Assembly (NCBI GenBank): GCA_046546095.1
Contig: JBKGYK010000011.1
Coordinates: 1-53,914, forward strand
Direction: 5' to 3'
Length of the DNA: 53,914 nucleotides
Source: JAQIBY01 sp046546095
GTDB taxonomy: Bacteria; Bacteroidota; Bacteroidia; Bacteroidales; ML635J-15
A program made the translations under genes and the position numbers. Positions 1 to 8,012 of this stretch are shown here, one piece after another (the first letter of the stretch is position 1; every line of letters starts with the position of its first letter). The notes beneath the pieces were generated by a model, which was not told the origin of the DNA, searched no databases, and saw only the letters and a list, made by a program, of their open reading frames with translations.

Positions 1-31
1 TCACGCAAGACGAAGTTGAGCGTAATCCGGA

Positions 32-1045
32 TCAATTAACAATCAGGCTAATACCTTGCAACACGAAACCATTTACATCGCGAAACTGACCGTATGGAAC
101 AATACCCCGGTAATACCGGTAATACATACCAAATTGTTTTTGGGAATTTTTAATCGGGATCCTGCAACCCAAATATAAGTTCATCGACCAGGCCCGTTTC
201 TCAGGATTTTCCAAAGTATAGCCAAATTTTGTCTCTCTACGCACTTCAGTTGAAGCGACAAGCTCAGTTAATCTTTCTTTGTTAAATTTCAGGGAATAAT
301 AATATTCAAATCTTGCAAACCATAAATCCCTGCTTTCTGAAAGTGTAATATCCCTCCCTTTCACTTCCAATGAATCAATATTATAATATCCTTCTTTAAA
401 TGGCATCAATCTTTGATAACCAATTTCTGCACTCAGGCTGCTATTTTGATCATTCTGGCATCGGTTTATGCCCGCAATTATTTGCCATGCCTCATAGGAT
501 ACATTGATTCTCGAAAAATCACGAATCCGCTCATATCCATGCAAAGCAAATTCATCCCCAATGTGTGTGCTTTCATGAAACATTGGCACCAGCGTCATGT
601 AATAATTTTTTAAAAAGCCATTTTTATCCTTCTCCGGAGTAAAAAGAAACATAATATTCCCACCAAACCGATAGTCATTATTGATTACAGGTGCCGTGAC
701 ATTTTCAAACATGTCAACCAATGTCAGAACACTGACAGGCGTATAAAAGGATAACTGGAATCGTCCTTGTTTCCCTTGCTTCTCATATGTAAATACAGGC
801 AATTGATATCCCATTTGAACCTCAATAAACGGCCTTTCATGCGATATATCTTTGTAGTAAAAGGGATGGAACTTATTTATGCTAACCAATTCAAGTTTCA
901 CTAAAGAAGAATGTATTTCTGCAATGTAAGGCTGGCTATTTCTTTCGTAAGAAAACCAGGTGAAGTTCTGAGAAAAAACTGGTTTGTGGAATAAAACCAA
1001 AATTAATACCACAACCATTTGCGTGGTGATTCTCTGGGATTTCAT
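32..1045 (-). CDS. Putative outer-membrane beta-barrel protein, DUF1207-like
   Basis: A 337-residue protein with a clear signal peptide (residues 1-26, ending VFSQ), followed by alternating aromatic/polar stretches typical of outer-membrane beta strands and a C-terminal strand ending in a hydrophobic residue pattern (QGISLIVN). A central motif HESTHIGDEF recalls uncharacterised barrel proteins of the DUF1207 type; that family link is from memory and is the weakest part of the call. An in-frame ATG exists 27 bases upstream, but the stretch between the two contains a consensus Bacteroidota -7 box, and the signal peptide begins properly only at MKSQ, so the inner ATG is chosen. It stands alone, divergent from the OsmC gene. 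No enzymatic motif is visible and no substrate can be proposed. Confidence 0.6.
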   Translation of the reverse strand: MKSQRITTQMVVVLILVLFHKPVFSQNFTWFSYERNSQPYIAEIHSSLVKLELVSINKFHPFYYKDISHERPFIEVQMGYQLPVFTYEKQGKQGRFQLSFYTPVSVLTLVDMFENVTAPVINNDYRFGGNIMFLFTPEKDKNGFLKNYYMTLVPMFHESTHIGDEFALHGYERIRDFSRINVSYEAWQIIAGINRCQNDQNSSLSAEIGYQRLMPFKEGYYNIDSLEVKGRDITLSESRDLWFARFEYYYSLKFNKERLTELVASTEVRRETKFGYTLENPEKRAWSMNLYLGCRIPIKNSQKQFGMYYRYYRGIVPYGQFRDVNGFVLQGISLIVN

Positions 1046-1059
1046 ATTCTTGTTTAAGT

Positions 1060-1067
1060 CAAAGGTA
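1060..1067 (-). promoter_or_regulatory. Candidate -7 promoter box (TACCTTTG) for the barrel gene
   Basis: Reads TACCTTTG on the minus strand, an exact match to the Bacteroidota sigma-A -7 consensus TAnnTTTG. A TTTG lies 24 bases upstream, slightly far for a -33 element. The box ends 15 bases before the chosen ATG at 1045 and would leave a very short leader. Confidence 0.4.
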
Positions 1068-1231
1068 AACATCTTTCCTGAAAAAGAATCTCAAAACCAT
1101 AAAAATGAATTTATTTACAAGATATATTCCTGCATTGTAAGCCGATAAAATCAAGCAAGCATAAACAATTGAAAAAAACGATTGTTATCCCTTTGAATTA
1201 AATTATTGAACAACTAAAAAAAAGATACATT

Positions 1232-1660
1232 ATGAGTATACACAAATCATCAGCCAAATGGAATGGCAATTTACCCGAAGGAAGTGGAAAAATGATCGTG
1301 GGCGGAGGAGCCTGGGAAGGCAACTTTTCATTCAAATCACGTTTTGAAGACGGAAAAGGCACAAGCCCCGAAGAACTCATTGCTGCAGCCCATGCGGGTT
1401 GTTTTTCAATGGCCTTCTCAAACGCCCTGGATGATGCCGGCTTTAAGCCCATCTCAGTAGACACAGAAGCAACTGCCAGCCTGGAACAGGTGGACGGTGG
1501 GTTTGCCATCACCAAAATCAAACTTACCTCAAAAGGCAAAGCTGAAGGCATAAATAAAAAGCAATTCGAAAATATTGCTGAGGATGCCAAAAACAACTGC
1601 CCCGTTTCCAAAGCCTTGAAGGGTGTGGATATAAGCCTCGATATTACATTAGAGAACTGA
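1232..1660 (+). CDS. osmC: OsmC-type peroxiredoxin
   Basis: A 142-residue protein of normal OsmC length. The two redox cysteines of the family are present: Cys57 in AHAGCFSMA and Cys123 in NNCPVSKAL, with the upstream Arg37 and the Glu47/Glu48 pair (TSPEELIAA) that shape the active site. OsmC proteins reduce organic hydroperoxides in the cytoplasm, usually with dihydrolipoyl or thiol donors. There is no signal peptide, which agrees with that site. The gene is monocistronic: it is divergent from the barrel gene at its 5' side and ends 18 bases before a long hairpin that separates it from a convergent lipoprotein gene. OsmC versus the related Ohr subgroup: the sequence RFEDGKGTSPEEL and the length favour OsmC. 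Confidence 0.93.
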   Translation: MSIHKSSAKWNGNLPEGSGKMIVGGGAWEGNFSFKSRFEDGKGTSPEELIAAAHAGCFSMAFSNALDDAGFKPISVDTEATASLEQVDGGFAITKIKLTSKGKAEGINKKQFENIAEDAKNNCPVSKALKGVDISLDITLEN

Positions 1661-1677
1661 TAAGGCGAAACAAGCTA

Positions 1678-1721
1678 AAATCACAACGGCGGAACAATGA
1701 TTGTTCTGCCCATTGTGATTT
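1678..1721. terminator. Bidirectional hairpin terminator between convergent genes
   Basis: AAATCACAA (1678-1686) pairs with TTGTGATTT (1713-1721); inside it GAACAA/TTGTTC (1692-1697, 1701-1706) forms a second stem around TGA. It lies between the stop of the OsmC gene (1660) and the stop of the lipoprotein gene (1736). The T-tract is short in both directions, so efficiency is uncertain. Confidence 0.55.
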
Positions 1722-1735
1722 ATTGTAGTATTTAA

Positions 1736-2164
1736 TCAGTGAGCTGAAAAATCAATCAGGCCGACAGTAGCTGAATTGGTACTGTCAATCAGCTGCAGAA
1801 CAGAAAAGCTGTAATATCCTTGTGGAAATCTGTTACTCATCGCACTTGCCGGATCAATACAGCTGGCAGGAAGATACCAATGATTGTCATATGCTGTACT
1901 ATCCACCCAAAATTCGAATACGATCTGGTCATTAACCTCACCAATACGCTCAAATGAACTGGTATCATTTGGGTCAAGCCCGGGCAAAAACGACGAACAA
2001 AATGGCCCCAGTAGCTGATAGCGCAACCGAATGCTATCAATGACAGTTTCAGTATGGTTAGTAAGGCGAAGGTATACAACATTTTCATCCGTTGGGATGG
2101 GCTCATCTTTTGAACAGGCAGCAGAAAGAAAAAGCATGATAAATATTATCAGTAGTAAACGCAT
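1736..2164 (-). CDS. Small predicted lipoprotein, unknown function
   Basis: A 142-residue protein starting MRLLLIIF, with a hydrophobic segment and a lipobox-like LSAAC, so the mature N-terminus is probably a lipidated Cys followed by SKDE. The rest is a soluble, Asp/Ser-rich domain with paired Cys residues (PFCSSF and ASCIDP) that could form a disulfide in the periplasm. I do not recognise the family. A 13-residue upstream extension in the same frame has no signal-peptide character, so the inner ATG is preferred. The gene is convergent with osmC and is followed upstream by about 230 bases without a gene in which I see nothing distinctive. Confidence 0.6.
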   Translation of the reverse strand: MRLLLIIFIMLFLSAACSKDEPIPTDENVVYLRLTNHTETVIDSIRLRYQLLGPFCSSFLPGLDPNDTSSFERIGEVNDQIVFEFWVDSTAYDNHWYLPASCIDPASAMSNRFPQGYYSFSVLQLIDSTNSATVGLIDFSAH

Positions 2165-2392
2165 AGGCTGTGGTTTTACTTTATCCGGTATTAAAACGTA
2201 CAAATCACTAATCTATTGTCAGGTTTTTGATGCAAGCGCCATCCTTAAAGCTTAAATTTATACTAATGAATTTACCGTGCATTACAGAAGCTTGCTTTCA
2301 ATCCTCAGGAAACAGGATTGCTGTCCGCGAAAGGAAACCAGATAAGACAGATATCTCTGATTGTGTTGCTGTTGGAATGGTATTATCAGATT

Positions 2393-2935
2393 CTACTTAA
2401 ATTTAATGTAATCAATTTTGAGATCAAACGGACCGGCTTTTTTATCATAAATAATAAAGCCAATTCTTTTCACTTTTTTAAGTTTCCGTTTGCTGATTTT
2501 CTTTCCTGTAGGATTCCCCATTTTTGTTTCATAGAAATCAGCGGTCTTCATTGTTATTTCCTGCCACGCCCCTTCTTTCGTCTGGATATCATGCCAATAT
2601 GATGGTCTGAAAAACAAGACCGACGTATCAAAAAGAAAAGTGTATTTTCTACCGTCTCCCTTGAGTCTTATTGTGATTTCATCTGCTGCATCCAGACTAT
2701 AATCAATGTTTTCAGACCGGATTTTTGAAAATCCTCCATTGTTTTCCAATGAAGTCATTCCTGTAAAATGCAGGTAATTATCCTTCACATTAAAGCTTCC
2801 TGCAGATTTACCTCCCATCACATTATCATTAATAAGCACCCACTTTTCAGCAAAAGAATTCTTTCCGAAATCAATATCGTGAGGAGAGTTTGAAAACAGG
2901 CTGATAAGTGCTGCCATGATAAATGGTATTTTCAT
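2393..2935 (-). CDS. CIA30 family protein (complex I intermediate-associated protein 30-like)
   Basis: A 180-residue protein with an N-terminal hydrophobic segment and the hallmark NDNVMGGKSAGSF of the CIA30/NDUFAF1 galactose-binding-like fold near residue 36, then typical beta-rich segments (LHFTGMTSLENNGGFSKIRS). In mitochondria CIA30 assists complex I assembly; bacterial relatives are mostly uncharacterised, so a complex I role here is not implied. The N-terminal segment suggests export. The longer frame to 2962 runs across a near-consensus -7 box (AACCTTTG, 2960-2967), so ATG 2935 is chosen. The hairpin terminator of the upstream lipoprotein gene sits directly before this promoter, so the gene is probably transcribed on its own. 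Confidence 0.78.
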   Translation of the reverse strand: MKIPFIMAALISLFSNSPHDIDFGKNSFAEKWVLINDNVMGGKSAGSFNVKDNYLHFTGMTSLENNGGFSKIRSENIDYSLDAADEITIRLKGDGRKYTFLFDTSVLFFRPSYWHDIQTKEGAWQEITMKTADFYETKMGNPTGKKISKRKLKKVKRIGFIIYDKKAGPFDLKIDYIKFK

Positions 2936-2984
2936 TATCTGCAGAACAATTTTATAAAGCAAAGGTTCAAAAGCGTGACATTAC

Positions 2985-3030
2985 AAAAAGCCTGACAACA
3001 ACCAGCAATTAAATACGGTCAGTCAGGCTT
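2985..3030 (-). terminator. Rho-independent terminator downstream of the 3058-3687 lipoprotein gene
   Basis: On the minus strand AAGCCTGAC and GTCAGGCTT (plus coordinates 3022-3030 and 2988-2996) form a 9-bp stem around a 25-base loop, followed by TTT. It lies 28 bases after the stop codon at 3058. Confidence 0.5.
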
Positions 3031-3057
3031 CATGAATGATTGGAATATAAAGGCTTC

Positions 3058-3687
3058 TTATTCTGCCGGGGAATAAGGCAAATGTGAATCATGAAGTATG
3101 ATCTTCAGCTTGCCATCATTGTCTTTGGTATATGCAAAGGAATACTCAACTTTTACATCATCGCCACCTTCAGCAGGCGTGAAATAATAGTTTCCCATTG
3201 CAACAGCCATTTCGTCACCAATTTTTGTTCCAATGTTTTCCCATCTTACATCGCTCCATGGTTTAATGGCAAAACCATGATCTTCGGGATAGTTTTCGTC
3301 ACCGCCCACAAAATACGACAATGCACCATCAAAGTCTGTACGAAATTGCTTTTCTGATGCAAGAGTTGGTTTGAACAAGACTGCTCCTTCCTGATAATTG
3401 TAAAACTCATTAATGTGCTCAGTGGCAGCTGCTTTGTAATCGCCATCATCGGAATACTCCTTTCCGATTTTCACAATACCTTCACCCCATGCTTTTTGAG
3501 CATCCAGAATTTCCTGCTCAGTAATAGCAGCATGTTTTTCAGACTGATCTGTTTCTGTTTGTTCTTTTGTTTTGGCAGCCTGCTCATCATCTTTACTTTG
3601 ATTGCAGGCTGTCAACCCAAAGGAAAAAACCGCGATGATTAACACAGCAATTCCGCTTGCATTGATTTTCAGATTCTTCATTTTCAT
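3058..3687 (-). CDS. Predicted lipoprotein with SnoaL/NTF2-like domain
   Basis: A 209-residue protein with a signal segment ending in the lipobox LTAC (Cys28), a charged Gln/Lys/Glu-rich linker (about residues 29-53), and a C-terminal domain of about 150 residues beginning EQEILDAQKAWGEGIVKIG. Features such as ENIGTKIGDEMAVAMGNYYF and a terminal strand resemble SnoaL/NTF2-like barrels. Relatives with the pattern QKAWGxGIVxIG are often labelled phosphoribosyl-AMP cyclohydrolase in databases; I see none of the HisI metal-binding motifs, so that label is most likely a propagated error. The protein is expected on the periplasmic face of a membrane. It has its own terminator and about 330 bases of non-coding DNA upstream. 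Confidence 0.65.
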   Translation of the reverse strand: MKMKNLKINASGIAVLIIAVFSFGLTACNQSKDDEQAAKTKEQTETDQSEKHAAITEQEILDAQKAWGEGIVKIGKEYSDDGDYKAAATEHINEFYNYQEGAVLFKPTLASEKQFRTDFDGALSYFVGGDENYPEDHGFAIKPWSDVRWENIGTKIGDEMAVAMGNYYFTPAEGGDDVKVEYSFAYTKDNDGKLKIILHDSHLPYSPAE

Positions 3688-4014
3688 AGTTCATTTAGTT
3701 TACTTGTCCCTACTCTTTACAGGATTTTCGGGAACCTCCAATATTTGAGAATGCTTTCCGGCAGGTAAGCAGAAATCATGCGATCCCTTGTATTTTTGTC
3801 CTTCTGATTTGAGAGCATGTTTTTTCTTTTTACCAACCTGATAATAACCCTTTTACACGCCATTTTGTTTATATGACAGGACAAGTATCATACAAATCTC
3901 ACTCATCACATGTGAAAGGCAGCATATGCTAATAGAATCAGACAGGCAAATGACAAGAGCCATGATGATTTCATGAAAACCGGGTTGGCATGAAGCTGTT
4001 CTCTATGCAATAAT
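3688..4014. other. Intergenic stretch without a recognisable gene
   Basis: The 327 bases between two minus-strand genes hold no convincing open frame, RNA gene or strong hairpin. A TATTTTTG at 3791-3798 matches the -7 consensus but points to the plus strand, where no gene follows. The promoter of the 3058-3687 gene must lie here, but I cannot place it. Confidence 0.5.
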
Positions 4015-6432
4015 TTATGAGAAATACTGCCAGTCCAGGTAATAAATCACGCGTAAAGAAATGCTGTTGTACTGAGCATTTTTGAACAGATTATTGATGT
4101 TTTCCCCCAGGGACGGGAAACGTTCACTTTCAGGGACAAACTCACTGGCATACAATTGCTGTTTCCACACCAGACTGAAGTATGAACCCGGTGCAAAGTT
4201 CCAGGAGTACAGCATATCCACATTGAAGGTATTAAAGTTGATATCATGATCCTGATCATAAGAAATACTTTCGCTGAGGTATCCATCCTCCTGAAGGTAG
4301 AAGTAATCATAATAATCCACCATTCGCCAGTAATGCCTCACATCAAGATTCAGATACATTTTATTGTTGAACACCCAGCCAAAACCAAGACTTGTGGTAT
4401 ACGTCTCCACATCACGTTCTCCAAAGATTATCTCTTGATCCGGCATATTACTCACATAACCCCTGTCATGATAATCCAGGTTATAAGTAAGTTCTGTTCT
4501 CAGGGTGATTTTATCGGACATTCTCCAGCGAGGTGCACACCTTCCATAAAAACCGTACCGCTCCTGCATGTTGGAAAAACCGCCAATTTTCAAATCCAGG
4601 GCAAAGGCTTTCCGGTAATCTGTTGATATGTAGATGTCCTCACTATTGATATGCTTGTATTTATATACCCTGCCGGGCTCTCTGGCTTCGTAATAATCGT
4701 GTTTTTCTCCAATATAATACACAAGGTCATTCCAGATACTTGTATAATTTACAGTTTCAGCGTAAGTATTGCTCCAGAACCAGGCCTGCCTGTGTTGCAG
4801 CGACTTATAGGTAGTACTGTAGCCAAGTTCACCAACTTGCTGCAATCGATTGATTTGCCACACCGGCTCAAAGATATTGTATCTTATCTGAGCGACATGG
4901 TTGATGCTGTTGTTTTCTCTCAGATAGCCAAAGGCATTGGGGTCATAGGTATCTGACTTGAGATTAAAATTGTACCAATACTGCCATTTGCCATTGAGTT
5001 TGCCAATGCCAAAATCAAACTTATACCCATCAGTAAGGCTGTCGTTATCCGGAACAGAATCCTTGATATGGCTCCAGGCTGCTTTTCCATATACACCATA
5101 CCTGTTGCTTTTCTCCATCAGACGATAAGCTGTTCCCAGCACATTTGAGCTATAATCTGTATCAGGGCGGTCAACCCGGGCATTTGTAAGGTTAACATAG
5201 GAGTTGTTTCTAAACGACTGGTCCAAAACCAGCATATTGTAATTGGCCCATGGCTCGGTAAGGATTCTTTCCTCACGGCCAAGGGTGTCTCTGACATCTG
5301 CAAATGTGTTGGCTGTAACTGCATTCAGGAACCCCACACCCAGGTTATTTTCATCACGTCCTGTTATTTTTACAGCATTGATGAGGCGGGAATATCGTGG
5401 GTTGTTGATAATATCGTATCCTTCCTGCTGCATCCTGCGAATATCATCAAATTCTTGGGGGATTTTGCCGATACGCCTCGAATAGAATAGGCCAACCTTG
5501 TCAAAAAGCTCGGTTCCTTCCGTAAAAAATGGCCGGTTTTCATCATAATAGGTTTCATAAGGCGTCAGGTTCAGGGTCTCATTGTCTGATTTCACCTGAG
5601 AAAAATCCGGAATAAGAGTCATATCAAGCGTGTGGCTTTTACTGAGGCCCAGTTTCATATCCATTCCACCTGACAATCCCCAGGAAGGATTTTGTGCATC
5701 ACCATAAAAATCAACACTTGTGGACACATAAGGATAGAATGATAAACGCAGCGGCGGATTGATCTTATTCAGTTCATCCAGTATACCCATTTGCTCTTCT
5801 TTAGCTCCTTTTTGCTTATCAACAGGATTCCAGCTACTAATCTCACGCTTTCGCCGCAAAAGTCGCCAGAAATTTACGGACCATTCTTGTATTTCTTTAT
5901 CCGGAAAGCGAATGGCTGAGTAAGGTATCCTCATTTCCACTGTCCAGCCCTCATCGTGAATTCGCACATCACTAAGCCACACAGCATCCCAGTCATAATC
6001 GCTGCTACCATCCGAAACACGCACATCCGTCTGAACATTGGATGCAGTCACTTTAAATTCATACATATTACGGCCGTCGTTGTTTGGATTAAGCTGCATG
6101 GTAAACATATCCGTGTTGCCGTTATCATCATCGCGTCGTGTAAACTCCCTCAGTATTTTGCCGGGTTCCGCATCATACATAGTAGCCCCGATATATATGG
6201 CTTTATCATCATACATCACACATACTTCTGTATCATAAGCCGGATCTGCACCAGGCTGAGGCTCATAAGTAATGAATCCGGATGCGCAACGGGCTTTTGA
6301 CCAGTCAGCTTCTTTCAGAATACCGTCAATCACCACTTTATCATCTGTACGCAAGGCAGAAAAATTCCTGCTTTGCCCTGAAACCGAAACAGAGAACACA
6401 CTCAACAACAACAAAATCAGAATATTCTTCAC
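4015..6432 (-). CDS. DUF5916 protein: CBM9-like domain plus outer-membrane barrel
   Basis: An 805-residue protein. Signal peptide (residues 1-20, ending SVSG-Q); then a carbohydrate-binding-family-9-like beta-sandwich (about 25-220: KVVIDGILKEADWSKA, YDDKAIYIGATMYD, EGWTVEMRIPYSAIRF); then the DUF5916 barrel (about 230-805) with the typical SQVKSDNETLNLTPYE and DENRPFFTEGTELF motifs. The family is common in Bacteroidota and Gemmatimonadota, probably outer-membrane; its substrate is unknown. Start: the frame opens at TTG (6438), but the second-next codon GTG (6432) gives a conventional signal peptide MKNILILLLL, so GTG is chosen. A consensus -7 box lies 29 bases upstream. The gene is monocistronic. 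Confidence 0.85.
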   Translation of the reverse strand: MKNILILLLLSVFSVSVSGQSRNFSALRTDDKVVIDGILKEADWSKARCASGFITYEPQPGADPAYDTEVCVMYDDKAIYIGATMYDAEPGKILREFTRRDDDNGNTDMFTMQLNPNNDGRNMYEFKVTASNVQTDVRVSDGSSDYDWDAVWLSDVRIHDEGWTVEMRIPYSAIRFPDKEIQEWSVNFWRLLRRKREISSWNPVDKQKGAKEEQMGILDELNKINPPLRLSFYPYVSTSVDFYGDAQNPSWGLSGGMDMKLGLSKSHTLDMTLIPDFSQVKSDNETLNLTPYETYYDENRPFFTEGTELFDKVGLFYSRRIGKIPQEFDDIRRMQQEGYDIINNPRYSRLINAVKITGRDENNLGVGFLNAVTANTFADVRDTLGREERILTEPWANYNMLVLDQSFRNNSYVNLTNARVDRPDTDYSSNVLGTAYRLMEKSNRYGVYGKAAWSHIKDSVPDNDSLTDGYKFDFGIGKLNGKWQYWYNFNLKSDTYDPNAFGYLRENNSINHVAQIRYNIFEPVWQINRLQQVGELGYSTTYKSLQHRQAWFWSNTYAETVNYTSIWNDLVYYIGEKHDYYEAREPGRVYKYKHINSEDIYISTDYRKAFALDLKIGGFSNMQERYGFYGRCAPRWRMSDKITLRTELTYNLDYHDRGYVSNMPDQEIIFGERDVETYTTSLGFGWVFNNKMYLNLDVRHYWRMVDYYDYFYLQEDGYLSESISYDQDHDINFNTFNVDMLYSWNFAPGSYFSLVWKQQLYASEFVPESERFPSLGENINNLFKNAQYNSISLRVIYYLDWQYFS

Positions 6433-6460
6433 AATCAAAACAATTTACTAACCAACAGAA

Positions 6461-6468
6461 CAAAAGTA
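6461..6468 (-). promoter_or_regulatory. Candidate -7 promoter box (TACTTTTG) for the DUF5916 gene
   Basis: Exact TAnnTTTG match on the minus strand, leaving a leader of roughly 20-25 bases before the GTG start. No clear -33 TTTG at the expected 19-21 base distance. Confidence 0.45.
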
Positions 6469-6565
6469 ACAATCTTATAGTGATAAATCTTTCGCATGAA
6501 ATAGAAAACCTTGGTTTTTTCTTAAAATCTGCCCACCTTTATCCTGAATTAAAAAACCTTCTTTT

Positions 6566-6910
6566 ATGCCATATTTTAGTCTGGAAACAAATCAGAAAAT
6601 TGACGCCCGGGTACAGTACACCAAAGACGCCACGAATTTCATTGCTGAATTGCTGGATAAGCCGGAAAAATTTATCATGATTTCATTAAAAGAACAGCAT
6701 GAGATGCGTTTTGCAGGAAGCACGGACGCTACAGCTTTTGTTCAGTTAAAAAGCATTGGTTTGCCTGATGAAAAAGATAAACTTATTAAGGCAATCTGTG
6801 AGTTTACAGAAGCACACACCGGAATTAAAAAAGAAAGAATTTATACAGAGCTGATCGATTTATCCCGTGAGAATTTTGGCTGGAACGGAAAGAGTTTTGC
6901 CAGCAAATAA
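6566..6910 (+). CDS. Macrophage migration inhibitory factor (MIF) superfamily tautomerase
   Basis: A 114-residue protein, the same length as animal MIF. After removal of Met1 the catalytic N-terminal proline is exposed (MPYFSLETN). Other matches in order: Lys33 (MIF Lys32) in DKPEKFIMI, the LKSIG strand (Ile64 region), and the C-terminal block RIYTELIDL...NFGWNGKSFASK, which parallels RVYINYYDM...NVGWNNSTFA of MIF. MIF Asn97 is replaced by Glu95, and the CALC redox motif of vertebrate MIF is absent. The family are trimeric phenylpyruvate/dopachrome tautomerases; the natural bacterial substrate is unknown. No signal peptide. The gene is divergent from the DUF5916 gene, and its stop codon is one base away from the convergent MORN-repeat gene. 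Confidence 0.9.
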   Translation: MPYFSLETNQKIDARVQYTKDATNFIAELLDKPEKFIMISLKEQHEMRFAGSTDATAFVQLKSIGLPDEKDKLIKAICEFTEAHTGIKKERIYTELIDLSRENFGWNGKSFASK

Positions 6911-6911
6911 A

Positions 6912-7376
6912 TTACTCGTAATTCTTTTCTGACATCAGTTTTCCATCGGCATCAAACATTTTCCAGCTTCCGGTTTTATTGCCTTTGTCATAGTGCATTT
7001 CAGTGCGAAGCGTACCGTTTTTATCAAAAATTTTCCAGACACCGTCTTTCTTGTTCTTATGATAACGGGCAATGGCTTTGCGTGTTCCATCCTCCAGGTA
7101 TGTAATCCATTCACCATCTTTTCTACCGTAATGGTAGCTGCGCACTTCTTTTTTTTGGCCGTTACGATAATACAAGGTGGTGATGCCGTGTTGTTCACCT
7201 TCCTTCACATTCATTTCAATTTTTATACTGCCATCATCGTAGAACTCAGTATATTCACCTGAATACAATGCCTGATTATCATCATAAAAATAACCGTCTT
7301 TTGCCTTAACCAGTTGTCCATTTGCTGTAAGCGCACCAAATATCAGAGCAACTACAACAATAAGTATTTTTTTCAT
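6912..7376 (-). CDS. Secreted MORN-type repeat protein (YwqK-like)
   Basis: A 154-residue protein with a signal peptide (MKKILIVVVALIFGALTANG-Q) followed by about five MORN_2-type repeats of roughly 23 residues, each built on the pattern xYxNGxxKxExxYxxGxxxGxW (for example DGSIKIEMNVKEGEQHG, YRNGQKKEVRSYHYGRKDGEW, DKNGTLRTEMHYDKGNKTGSW). Such proteins are often labelled YwqK family antitoxin; no toxin gene is adjacent and a signal peptide does not suit a classical antitoxin, so I would not use that name functionally. The open frame extends 72 bases upstream, but a perfect -7 box lies inside that part, so the start is MKKIL (MKAMKK nine bases upstream is the alternative). Confidence 0.75.
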   Translation of the reverse strand: MKKILIVVVALIFGALTANGQLVKAKDGYFYDDNQALYSGEYTEFYDDGSIKIEMNVKEGEQHGITTLYYRNGQKKEVRSYHYGRKDGEWITYLEDGTRKAIARYHKNKKDGVWKIFDKNGTLRTEMHYDKGNKTGSWKMFDADGKLMSEKNYE

Positions 7377-7391
7377 CGCTTTCATTTTAAT

Positions 7392-7399
7392 CAAAGATA
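7392..7399 (-). promoter_or_regulatory. Candidate -7 promoter box (TATCTTTG) for the MORN-repeat gene
   Basis: Exact TAnnTTTG on the minus strand, ending 15 bases before the chosen ATG at 7376. It decides against the longer frame that starts at 7448. No clear -33 element. Confidence 0.45.
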
Positions 7400-7469
7400 G
7401 AAAAAATAAGCCATTCCACTTCTTTGTCAGTTGCGGAATGGCAAACATATTTTCTTTTCGCTGCAGACT

Positions 7470-7829
7470 TTACTCTCCGAGGTTTCTCAGGGCAATGTTC
7501 AGCCGCTTTTCAGCATCGGGTTTAATGACAACATTCGTAAAAGTTACTTTTTCATAGGAAATCAGAGAAGTCTGTATCTCATATGCTCCGGGCTGAAGAC
7601 CGGTGAAGGCAAAATTGCCATCAAAATCCGTGTACACTTCATCTCCGTTTTCAAGGCATACAGTTACACCTGCCAGGGCATCACCCGTAGATTTATCAAC
7701 AATTTTTCCTTTGACAATGCATGTTTTAGCTGCATCGGCATCATTAGCATCCTGGCTTTTTGTCTTGTCTGTATCAGCAAAAGCACTCATGCTGAGAAAT
7801 AATCCGATAATCAATATAGTGATTTTCAT
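7470..7829 (-). CDS. Small exported protein with carboxypeptidase-D regulatory-like domain
   Basis: A 119-residue protein: signal peptide (residues 1-18, ending SAFA), an Asp/Lys-rich linker, and one carboxypeptidase regulatory-like (CarboxypepD_reg/transthyretin-like) beta-sandwich from about residue 38 (IVKGKIVDKSTGDALAGVTVCLENG, TDFDGNFAFTGLQPGAYEIQTSLISYEKVTF). This is the same domain that starts many TonB-dependent receptors of this phylum, but here it stands alone. Two cysteines (CIVKG, VCLEN) could pair. It is periplasmic or secreted; function unknown. It lies between the MORN gene and the divergent Ig-repeat gene and has its own promoter box. Confidence 0.75.
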   Translation of the reverse strand: MKITILIIGLFLSMSAFADTDKTKSQDANDADAAKTCIVKGKIVDKSTGDALAGVTVCLENGDEVYTDFDGNFAFTGLQPGAYEIQTSLISYEKVTFTNVVIKPDAEKRLNIALRNLGE

Positions 7830-7848
7830 AATCCTGATTGTTTTGATG

Positions 7849-7856
7849 CAAATTTA
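7849..7856 (-). promoter_or_regulatory. Candidate -7 promoter box (TAAATTTG)
   Basis: Exact TAnnTTTG on the minus strand, 19 bases before the start codon at 7829 of the small carboxypeptidase-D-like gene. Confidence 0.4.
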
Positions 7857-8012
7857 CAGCACACATTTTACCTGAATTTAAAGCCTGTGTTATGCCTATG
7901 TTAATTCTTTCAGCATTCACAAGAATTGTTCATAAATAAGATTGGGAAAAAACCGAATTCTTTGTTATTTTGCTATGCTCAATAAATAATCATTTTTAAG
8001 CTCATTTTCAAT

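Noticed and set aside
1198..1611. 137-residue minus-strand frame
   Set aside because: Antisense to osmC; it has no domain features and the osmC motifs are clear.
3058..3687. Phosphoribosyl-AMP cyclohydrolase call
   Set aside because: No HisI metal-binding motif is visible and the protein is a lipoprotein; the name seems to be carried over from misannotated relatives.
3791..3798. TATTTTTG on the plus strand as a promoter
   Set aside because: It faces the 3' end of a minus-strand gene, has no -33 TTTG and no downstream frame.
6912..7376. Toxin-antitoxin antitoxin (YwqK) call
   Set aside because: No toxin gene is adjacent and the protein has a signal peptide, so the family name would mislead.
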